11,116 bases of DNA. It comes from Ignavibacteriaceae bacterium (lineage in GTDB: Bacteria > Bacteroidota > Ignavibacteria > Ignavibacteriales > Ignavibacteriaceae). The position numbers and the translations under genes are program-made. The notes below the pieces were generated by a model that had not been told where the DNA came from, searched no databases, and saw nothing but the letters and a program-made list of their open reading frames with translations. The first letter of the stretch is position 1; every line of letters starts with the position of its first letter. This document shows positions 1-6,705 of this stretch, piece after piece. Location: positions 1 to 11,116 of the forward strand of contig JANWIS010000075.1 of NCBI GenBank assembly GCA_025449775.1, given 5' to 3'.

Positions 1-505
1 TTATAAGATATTTCAACAAACATCTGTTTATTAGGCTTTCCTTTCGGAATCATGCAAAACAAATCATCATTCTTAATTTTAACATCTTGCAAATTAGAAG
101 TTGAACTACCAGGATTATTCAGTATCTCATTAACATTTACTAATTCTTTAATTTGACCGGAAAGTTTTTTATAAGTCTGGTCATCTGTTAAAACAAAATC
201 AATCTTAGCCGATTCGGTTATATCTTTGATCTTTTCAATCGATTCACCGGATTCCAAAAGAATATAAGCACCACCTGTTTTAACTACCGATAACAGCGCA
301 ACTGGTAACTCTGCAGTTCTGTTTAAACAAATTCCTGTTACTTTGTTTTGTCGAGTCCCATTTTTTAAAAGATAATTTGCAATTTTATCTGACTGGTTAT
401 CGAGTTCTTTAAAGTTTAGTGATTTATTACCAGAAATTACCGAAACAGAATCAGGTGTCTTTTTGGCAAATGATGTGAACAATTCTACAATATTGGTCTC
501 TGAAA
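1..505 (-). other. Start of an adenylation domain without an A3 phosphate loop
   Basis: About 168 visible residues. The N-terminal fold is recognisable: IVELFTSFAKKTPDSVSVI, A1-like LNFKELDNQSDKIANYL, then TGICLNRTAELPVALLSVVKTGGAYILLE (A2 region, quoted here as one stretch ending about 250). The usual DPxYP is replaced by ESGES. Where YTSGSTGxPKG should follow, after DDLFCMI, the sequence reads PKGKPNKQMFVEIS (about 10-55). The Ser/Thr/Gly loop is absent and the motif looks shortened by several residues. Motifs A4-A10 and the PCP are off-window, so the call of an inactive domain is provisional. Confidence 0.75.
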
Positions 506-3500
506 TCTGTTGTGATGACTTTGTACCCTCAGCCTGAATTAATTTACTACTGTTACTCTTCATCGGCAGACGATCAACAATGAAACCAGCATCTTTTATT
601 ATAGATTCTAATATTAATGTATAACTTTTAACCCATTCTCTGATGATATTTCTATCAAAAAGATCTGGATTAAAATCACATTCAATATTTATAGATTCCT
701 CATCTTCAACCAGGTTGAAACCAAGATCGTACTGATAATAGAAGCGTGAACCGGTAACATAACGATGAGTTAAACCATCAAAACTTATTTTATCCATCGG
801 TGGATCTAAATTGAACAGAGTAGATACGAGCGGAATTCTGCTTGAGTCAAAAGGAATATTTAGTTGTGGAATTAATTTTCCATAAGTAAAATTCCAATAT
901 TCCTGAGAATCTAATACACTGCTCCATATTTTTTTCAATAAGCTTGAGAAAGATTCATTTTTATCTATCTTAATTCGGATAGGAAGCGTATTAGCACATT
1001 GAGCTACTAATCTATCCATTCCGAGAGGGCTTTGAGCTGCAAAAGGAACTCCGACAACAATATCATTTGAATTACTCAACCTATGAAGCCATACATAGTA
1101 CGCTGTTAAAAGTATAGCAAAGTAGGAAGTGTTTAACTCGATAGCTTTTACTTTTATGTTTTGATAAAGCTCATCGCTCATCCTTGACCTTACCTGGTCA
1201 CCGGAATAAGTATGCAATGGTGATCTCGGATTGGAAGTCGGAAGATCTAATGGATCTGGAATTGTTTTAAATTGCGAAAGCCAATAGTCTTCACACTGTT
1301 TCTGATCAACAGATCCTTCATGCTTCTTTTGCAACGAAGAATATTCGCGGATAGAGACAGCCGGTTTTAATTTTGGCTCTTGATTATTTACAAATGCACT
1401 ATAGTAAGAAGCTAAATCTTCAAAGATTACATGATTTCCCCAGCCATCGCAAATTATCATCTGAGCAGAAAAATTTAAAAAGTGCTGTTCAGCGGAAAGT
1501 TTTATTATTTTAAATTCTACAAGCGGGCCTTTGTTTAAATCGAATATTCTTTTAGCACCGCGGCGGAGAATTTCATTTAATTGTTTTTCTTTTTCCTTCT
1601 CAGGAAGATCACTTAAATCTACAAACGGAATTTCTTTTATAATGCCATCGTTTAAAATTGCTTCCATTCCGTCCTCACTAATAGTGCAGCGTAATGCTTG
1701 ATGTTTTTCAACAACAGAAAAAATTGCTTGCTTCAAAGCAGATAAATTAAGCGGTCCGTTTAAATAAAATCCCTGGTTTGAATGATGCGGTCCTGCTGCA
1801 TCGGGACTCATTTGCGCTCCTGCCCACATCTCACGTTGTGCATCAACTAGTGGGAATTTTTTTTTATCTCCGGATGTTGATTCTACAACCTCAACTTTCT
1901 TAAAATTATCGTTTCCTTGTGGTGCCGGAAAAAAACCATTGTCCTGCAGTTCTATAATACTTTCTTTAAAAACTTTTATGATAAATCTTATATCTTCATC
2001 AGTATGTGCTTCAGAAAGGAAGAACGGGAAACCTTCAAGAATATGCAATCCCTTAAGCCTCAATAAATAGAACAACAAACTAAAATAGTTCAGGTCTTTC
2101 GGGAATGTATAATAAAGAACCGAACTGAAATTCAGAATTTTGATCGGAACATTCCGCTGAATTAAAAACTGATTCAGTTCTTCAGCAAGAAGAGCTGATT
2201 TCTTATTTAATGTTTGGTGTAATACCCCTTTATTATTTTTTATATAAGATAAGACCGTATGAGCACCGGTTAGTGAAATAGGATGTCTCGCAAAAGTACC
2301 GGCAAAAAATGTTACTCCTGATTCAGGAATAGAATCGTCTCCATATTGCCAGTAGCCACCATCGAAAGCATCCATATACAATTTCTTTCCGGCAATAACA
2401 CCGATAGGAAATCCTCCACCGATTACTTTACCATAAGTAGCCATGTCGGCTTTTATTCCATAAAATTCCTGTGCACCCCCAGGCGATACTCTGAATCCAG
2501 TTATTATTTCATCAAATATTAATGGAATATTTGCGTCCTCTGTTATTTGACGGAGTTTAATCAAAAATTCTTTTGGCTGAATATCAGGTCGTCTTGCCTG
2601 GATTGGTTCAACCATAACCGCAGCAATTTCATGCAAATGTTCCTGTATAACTTTCAGCGATTCTTCAGAACCATATTCCAATGTAAAAGTGCTCTGAACA
2701 TTTTCTTTTGGAATTCCCGGTGCAATCGGCATCGTTCTAATCTTATCACCGGTTATAGTTGTTTTAACTAATACTTCATCAATTATTCCATGATAATCGC
2801 CTGTAAAGAAAACTACTTTGTCTTTTCCTGTAACTGTTCTTGCTGCTCTTATTGCACCAAGCACGGCTTCAGATCCGGTAACACAAAAAGCTGCCCTATC
2901 CATTTTAGTAAGTTCACAAATAAGTTTTGCAACCTCACCAGCTATAGGTGATTGAGGACCGATTTCAAATCCCTTGTTCAACTGTTTCTGAATTTCATCC
3001 TTTATGAATTTTGGATTATGCCCGAACAGATATTGTCCAAATCCCATTAATACATCTATATATTCATTACCATCCACATCCCAAAGACGCGTACCTTCTG
3101 ACCGATCCGTAATTACCTGGTATGTCATTTCCTTCCAGATAGGAAGAAAACCTGAAACAGTTCTCGGATCGGAATAATGAGCCCGGTGAGCTTGTGTCAT
3201 CTTCTTTGATGTAGAAGTTTTCTTGTTATACTCTGCAATTAATTTGTTTAGATATTTTTGCTGCTGATCTGTTAGTGAGCCATCTTTTTTTGTGTCAATT
3301 GGTTTGTACGGTCCGAAACGTTCGAAAACCTTTTTCTCTTTTTTCGAAGATCCATCAACGGCAGTTTCGGTCTGTTGTTTAATTGGTGTTGTAGTTTCCA
3401 TAATTTTATTTTGTACTTGCGGCGGAACTTCCGATATATTCTTTGAGCCCATTTTACCAAAAATCTCAAGCTGTTTTTTCATTACCTCAAGCTGTTCAAA

Positions 3501-6500
3501 TACCAGCTTTTCCATTGAACTGTTTCCAGATACAGGTTTTGAATCAGAAATAAATTGTTCAGATGGAAATTGTTCCTGATATTCTTCTACGATTTCTTCG
3601 GTTTCTTCTTCAACAATTATTTCCTGTTTCGGCGGCTCAAATTTTTCTTTTGGCAAATTGTTGTCAATAAATTCAGCAATTGCAGAAATTGTCGGTATGG
3701 TTTCAAGCAGTTGTCTTAAAGTAATTTTAACTTCAAACTTTTTCTGGAAAGCCAGGTTAATCTGAGTAATAAATAATGAATCAAAACCCAGTTCTAGAAA
3801 TGTTTTCGATTCATCCAGATCAGCCTGTTTAATTCCGGATAATTCTTCCAGAATTTCTTTTATTAGATTACTTATGTATCCTTTTCTTGTCATTGTTGAT
3901 TCCTGAATAACTTTTTTTACTTTTCTTTTTTTATCTGACTGCCTGACATTATTCTGCGTTGATGCTTGCTTCACATTCTGATTAATGAATTGTGAATTAC
4001 GGGATCTATCAATCCAGTGGGTTTCTTTTTCAAACTGGTAAGTTGGTAGATGAACTTTTTTCCTGGATTTATTCTGATGAAGTTCCTTCCAGCTGATCGG
4101 AATTCCTGCCAGCCAAAGTTTACCAATTGATTGTAGAAATCTATCAACATCATCTTCATCTTCACTTGGCTGAGTTAATGTTGATATTACTGCTTGCTTC
4201 ACATTCTCGTTTTTATGCTGACTTACCATTGTTGAAAGCGCACGTCCCGGTCCAAGTTCAATTAATACTAAATTATTATTCTTTTGAAGCTCTTTTATAC
4301 CATCTGAAAATCTTACAGTGTTTCTAAGCTGTTTAGCCCAGAAAGATGGATCAGTCGCTTGTTCATCTTTAATCCATGTTCCTGTTAAGCTCGATATAAA
4401 TGGTCCAGAAGGTTTATTTAATCTGATATGAGAAAACTCTTCAATAAATAATCGAATTGCCGGTTCCATCATCTTAGAATGATATGCATGCGAAGTGAAG
4501 AGTAACCTGTTTTCTATTTTTGATTCGGTTAATATATTCGACAACGCATTGATCTTTTCTGTTTCTCCCGACAGCACAAGTAAGTTCGGAGAGTTTATTG
4601 CAGCAAGAGCAATATCATCATTTAAATATTTTTTAATCTCTTGTTCACCCAGTCTTACTGAAAGCATGCTTCCGGGTGCTTGCTGCTGCATTAATTGAGC
4701 TCTCCTCGAAAGAATAAATAATGCATCCTCCAAATTGAACACACCATTTAAACATGCTGAAACATAATCACCAACACTGTGTCCAATCATTGAATCCGGC
4801 TTAATACCGTAACTGATTAACAATCTTGCAAGTGCATATTCAATAATAAATAATGCTGGCTGAGTGTAAACAGTTCGTTCAAGTTTTTTTGCTAACTGAT
4901 CATTTGCTTCTTTTGGGAACAACAATTCGCGGATGTCAAGATCCAGATGTGCATTTACTAATTCAGCACACTGATCTATAATTTCTTTAAACAATTTTTC
5001 TTTTTCATAAAGGCTTCGCCCCATATTTAAATATTGAGCTCCTTGTCCGGGGAACATGAAAACCAGGTGTGGTTTTTCATTCATGCTGGCCTGACCTTTA
5101 TTTAAACCTGAACCAAGTACGGCTTCTAATTTTTCACAAACTTTTTTCTTTTTGTCCGCAACAACAAATTGTCGCCACTCAAATTCTTTTTTCCCTTCCT
5201 GCAAAGTGAAAGCAATATTTCCCAGTTCATCATTTGTATCCAGTGAAAGATGATCAATCAAAGCTTTAACATTTCTCTTGAGTGCAGATTCGGTTTTCCC
5301 TGAAACAACTATTAACTGTTTGTCACTATCATAGTTGATGGATTTGATTTTCACTTTAAATTCCTCAAGAATGATATGAGCATTTGTTCCGCCCATTCCG
5401 AATGAACTGACACCAGCTATTAGTGGTTTACCGTTGAGATCCCAATCCCGAAGTTTGTTATTAACATAGAAAGGGCTGTTTACAAAATCAATTTGAGGGT
5501 TTGGATTTTCAAAATTCAAGCTGGCTGGTATTTTTTTATTCTTCAATGCAAGCGATGTCTTAATTAATCCAACAATTCCGGCAGCTGCATCGAGATGCCC
5601 GATATTGGTTTTTACAGAACCAATACCGCAAAATCCTTTTTTGCCATCGCATTCTCCAAAAGCACGCTTGAGCCCTTCAATTTCTATTGCATCACCGAGA
5701 GTAGTGCCGGTTCCGTGAGTTTCGATATATGAAATGTCTGATGGATCAATTCCTGCAACACTTAATGCTTCAGAAATTAATTTTGATTGTGCAATAGAGC
5801 TTGGAGCTGTATATCCAACTTTATCTGAACCATCATTATTAACCGATGTTCCTTTAATTACAGAATAGATATCATCGTTATCTTTAATTGCATCCGATAA
5901 TCTTTTTAAAGCAACTACACCAAGTCCATTTCCAAAAACGGTACCTTCTGCTTTTGAATCGAATGCCCGGCAATGACCATCTCTTGATAAAACGCTGCCT
6001 TCAATAAATAAGTATCCTTTATTCTGAGGTAAAATAACGCAAACACCGCCGGCCAAAGCGACATCACATTGATGACTTATCAATGCTTCACAAGCAAGGT
6101 GAGTTGCGACCAATGAAGTTGAGCATGCTGTTTGAACACTTATCGCCGGACCTTTAAGATTTAATTTATATGCAATACGACTTGCTAAATAATCTTTGTC
6201 ATTGGAAATTAATGTTTGCAATCCACCAGGTGATCCGAACAGATCAATTGTTGGAGCTAAATTATTTATGAGGTAAGTACTTAAAGCGGATCCGGCATAA
6301 ATTCCAATTTGACCCGGGAACTTATCAACACTAAAACCTGCATTCTCTATAGCTTCCCAGCAGCATTCGAGGAAAAGACGATGTTGTGGATCTATCACCT
6401 TTGCTTCACCGGGAGTGTAGCCAAAAAATGAAGCATCAAATTTATCTACATCTGGAAGGATCGGAAGAGATTTGATATATGCAGAATCATTTATCATCGA

Positions 6501-6668
6501 ATCACTTATTCCTAAAGATTTTATTTCATCATCACTGATCGGAGAAAATGATTCAACACCATCGACAAGATTTTTCCAGAACTCCGAAATATTTTTCGCT
6601 CCGGAAACTCTGCAAGCCATTCCTATTATAGCAATATCGTTTGGATTAATATTTTGATCCTGATTCAT
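1..6668 (-). CDS. Hybrid PKS/NRPS: KS-AT-ACP-AMT-C-A..., 3' end outside window
   Basis: At least 2222 residues, open from ATG 6668 to the left edge. Order: KS (10-440), AT (about 530-855), ACP (about 929-1004), acidic/helical linker (1005-1110), PLP aminotransferase (about 1113-1581), C (about 1600-2028), start of an A domain (2055 onward). The PKS half should add one malonate to the incoming chain, and the AMT should turn the beta-ketone into a beta-amine on the ACP. There is no KR, DH, ER or methyltransferase between AT and ACP. The order KS-AT-ACP-AMT-C-A matches mycosubtilin MycA and, apart from its methyltransferase, microcystin McyE. Catalytic residues are present through the AMT, but the C domain (QMIICDG) and the A domain (no A3 loop) look degenerate. 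Only nine residues precede the KS fold, so the upstream basic tail probably docks on the KS itself. Termination domains, if any, are off-window. Confidence 0.95.
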   Translation of the reverse strand, partial: MNQDQNINPNDIAIIGMACRVSGAKNISEFWKNLVDGVESFSPISDDEIKSLGISDSMINDSAYIKSLPILPDVDKFDASFFGYTPGEAKVIDPQHRLFLECCWEAIENAGFSVDKFPGQIGIYAGSALSTYLINNLAPTIDLFGSPGGLQTLISNDKDYLASRIAYKLNLKGPAISVQTACSTSLVATHLACEALISHQCDVALAGGVCVILPQNKGYLFIEGSVLSRDGHCRAFDSKAEGTVFGNGLGVVALKRLSDAIKDNDDIYSVIKGTSVNNDGSDKVGYTAPSSIAQSKLISEALSVAGIDPSDISYIETHGTGTTLGDAIEIEGLKRAFGECDGKKGFCGIGSVKTNIGHLDAAAGIVGLIKTSLALKNKKIPASLNFENPNPQIDFVNSPFYVNNKLRDWDLNGKPLIAGVSSFGMGGTNAHIILEEFKVKIKSINYDSDKQLIVVSGKTESALKRNVKALIDHLSLDTNDELGNIAFTLQEGKKEFEWRQFVVADKKKKVCEKLEAVLGSGLNKGQASMNEKPHLVFMFPGQGAQYLNMGRSLYEKEKLFKEIIDQCAELVNAHLDLDIRELLFPKEANDQLAKKLERTVYTQPALFIIEYALARLLISYGIKPDSMIGHSVGDYVSACLNGVFNLEDALFILSRRAQLMQQQAPGSMLSVRLGEQEIKKYLNDDIALAAINSPNLLVLSGETEKINALSNILTESKIENRLLFTSHAYHSKMMEPAIRLFIEEFSHIRLNKPSGPFISSLTGTWIKDEQATDPSFWAKQLRNTVRFSDGIKELQKNNNLVLIELGPGRALSTMVSQHKNENVKQAVISTLTQPSEDEDDVDRFLQSIGKLWLAGIPISWKELHQNKSRKKVHLPTYQFEKETHWIDRSRNSQFINQNVKQASTQNNVRQSDKKRKVKKVIQESTMTRKGYISNLIKEILEELSGIKQADLDESKTFLELGFDSLFITQINLAFQKKFEVKITLRQLLETIPTISAIAEFIDNNLPKEKFEPPKQEIIVEEETEEIVEEYQEQFPSEQFISDSKPVSGNSSMEKLVFEQLEVMKKQLEIFGKMGSKNISEVPPQVQNKIMETTTPIKQQTETAVDGSSKKEKKVFERFGPYKPIDTKKDGSLTDQQQKYLNKLIAEYNKKTSTSKKMTQAHRAHYSDPRTVSGFLPIWKEMTYQVITDRSEGTRLWDVDGNEYIDVLMGFGQYLFGHNPKFIKDEIQKQLNKGFEIGPQSPIAGEVAKLICELTKMDRAAFCVTGSEAVLGAIRAARTVTGKDKVVFFTGDYHGIIDEVLVKTTITGDKIRTMPIAPGIPKENVQSTFTLEYGSEESLKVIQEHLHEIAAVMVEPIQARRPDIQPKEFLIKLRQITEDANIPLIFDEIITGFRVSPGGAQEFYGIKADMATYGKVIGGGFPIGVIAGKKLYMDAFDGGYWQYGDDSIPESGVTFFAGTFARHPISLTGAHTVLSYIKNNKGVLHQTLNKKSALLAEELNQFLIQRNVPIKILNFSSVLYYTFPKDLNYFSLLFYLLRLKGLHILEGFPFFLSEAHTDEDIRFIIKVFKESIIELQDNGFFPAPQGNDNFKKVEVVESTSGDKKKFPLVDAQREMWAGAQMSPDAAGPHHSNQGFYLNGPLNLSALKQAIFSVVEKHQALRCTISEDGMEAILNDGIIKEIPFVDLSDLPEKEKEKQLNEILRRGAKRIFDLNKGPLVEFKIIKLSAEQHFLNFSAQMIICDGWGNHVIFEDLASYYSAFVNNQEPKLKPAVSIREYSSLQKKHEGSVDQKQCEDYWLSQFKTIPDPLDLPTSNPRSPLHTYSGDQVRSRMSDELYQNIKVKAIELNTSYFAILLTAYYVWLHRLSNSNDIVVGVPFAAQSPLGMDRLVAQCANTLPIRIKIDKNESFSSLLKKIWSSVLDSQEYWNFTYGKLIPQLNIPFDSSRIPLVSTLFNLDPPMDKISFDGLTHRYVTGSRFYYQYDLGFNLVEDEESINIECDFNPDLFDRNIIREWVKSYTLILESIIKDAGFIVDRLPMKSNSSKLIQAEGTKSSQQISETNIVELFTSFAKKTPDSVSVISGNKSLNFKELDNQSDKIANYLLKNGTRQNKVTGICLNRTAELPVALLSVVKTGGAYILLESGESIEKIKDITESAKIDFVLTDDQTYKKLSGQIKELVNVNEILNNPGSSTSNLQDVKIKNDDLFCMIPKGKPNKQMFVEISY
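585..1862 (-). other. Condensation domain with QMIICDG in place of HHxxxDG
   Basis: Clear C domain: VDAQREMW at the start, HQALRCTIS, C5-like LVAQCANTLPIR (about 975-1015), and ending near FIVDRLPM. The last resembles the VGHCVNLLPxR type I recall beside AMT domains. C3 reads QMIICDG (residues 1736-1742, 1443-1463): both His are replaced (Gln, Met) while the Asp-Gly is kept. The frame is continuous, so this is substitution and not a frameshift. By position it would join the beta-amine to the next residue, but canonical catalysis is doubtful. Confidence 0.85.
1925..3335 (-). other. PLP class III aminotransferase (GSAM-like AMT) domain
   Basis: Opens with FERFGPYKPI and LTDQQQKYLNKLI, the pre-AMT region also seen in MycA/McyE-type synthetases. 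Then come LWDVDGNEYIDVLMGFGQYLF, TGSEAVLGAIRAAR (phosphate-cup region), FDEIITGFR (Asp1386 to the pyridine nitrogen, codon 2511-2513) and ATYGKVIGGGFPIG (Schiff-base Lys1414, codon 2427-2429), followed by AGTFARHP. All catalytic residues expected of fold-type I are visible. Predicted reaction: beta-ketoacyl-ACP to beta-aminoacyl-ACP with an amino-acid donor (glutamine in MycA; donor not predictable here). Confidence 0.92.
3655..3881 (-). other. Acyl carrier protein (ACP)
   Basis: About 75 residues with FLELGFDSLFITQ; the phosphopantetheine Ser964 is codon 3777-3779. A basic, Gln/Asn/Lys-rich linker (about residues 885-925) separates it from the AT and leaves no space for reductive domains. 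It holds the beta-ketoacyl chain that the adjoining AMT should transaminate. Confidence 0.93.
4100..5078 (-). other. Acyltransferase (AT), malonyl-CoA type
   Basis: FPGQGAQY at the start, nucleophile GHSVGDY (Ser631, codon 4776-4778), the specificity segment SHAYHSKM (His727-His730, 4479-4490), and ELGPGRALS near the end. HAYH is close to HAFH, which marks malonyl specificity, and unlike the YASH of methylmalonyl ATs. The post-AT linker LPTYQFEKETHWI follows (about 4000-4050). The ACP should therefore be charged with malonate. Confidence 0.9.
5349..6641 (-). other. Ketosynthase (KS) domain, intact Cys-His-His
   Basis: Starts DIAIIGMACR; contains IDPQHRLFLE, the active-site VQTACSTSLVA (Cys182, codon 6123-6125), ETHGTGT (His318, codon 5715-5717) and KTNIGHLDAAAG (His358, codon 5595-5597); closes with FGMGGTNAHIILEE. 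A complete decarboxylative condensation site, so it should be an elongating KS. It takes its acyl chain from the upstream carrier protein. Confidence 0.95.
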
Positions 6669-6705
6669 TTTTATATTCTCTGTTTTAATTCATGCTTCAT
6701 TTAAA
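6669..6705 (-). promoter_or_regulatory. 37-base intergenic spacer with weak ribosome-binding site
   Basis: The only non-coding stretch in the window, very AT-rich. On the minus strand AGAG/GAGA lies about 8-10 bases before the ATG at 6666-6668, followed by the A-rich run ATATAAAA. No promoter pair, hairpin or operator can be made out. The upstream in-frame stop TGA (6690-6692) leaves the ATG at 6668 as the only plausible start of the PKS/NRPS gene. Spacing and direction support one operon. Confidence 0.5.

Noticed and set aside
1..60. Frameshift or sequencing error as the reason for the missing A3 motif
   Set aside because: The other two minus-strand frames contain stops and no TSGSTG-like residues, and the main frame remains open and in-family on the upstream side. 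An error cannot be excluded without reads, but a simple frameshift does not restore the motif.
3881..4215. A hidden ketoreductase or methyltransferase between AT and ACP
   Set aside because: Only the post-AT linker and a basic linker are encoded here, with no nucleotide- or SAM-binding glycine motif and too few residues.
2547..4698. Several plus-strand and alternate-frame open stretches of 60-95 codons inside the PKS/AMT coding region (e.g. 2547-2771, 3292-3579, 4127-4327, 4495-4698)
   Set aside because: They lie antisense to or out of frame with continuous, motif-rich ACP, AT and AMT coding sequence and show no recognisable domain or ribosome-binding site.
6671..6700. A ten-codon upstream open frame (ATG at 6700) in the spacer before the PKS gene
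   Set aside because: Too short, no ribosome-binding site, and the spacer is simply AT-rich; nothing supports a leader peptide.
6669..6705. An internal promoter or terminator in the 37-base spacer
   Set aside because: No inverted repeat and no spaced -35/-10 pair can be recognised; AT-richness alone is not evidence.
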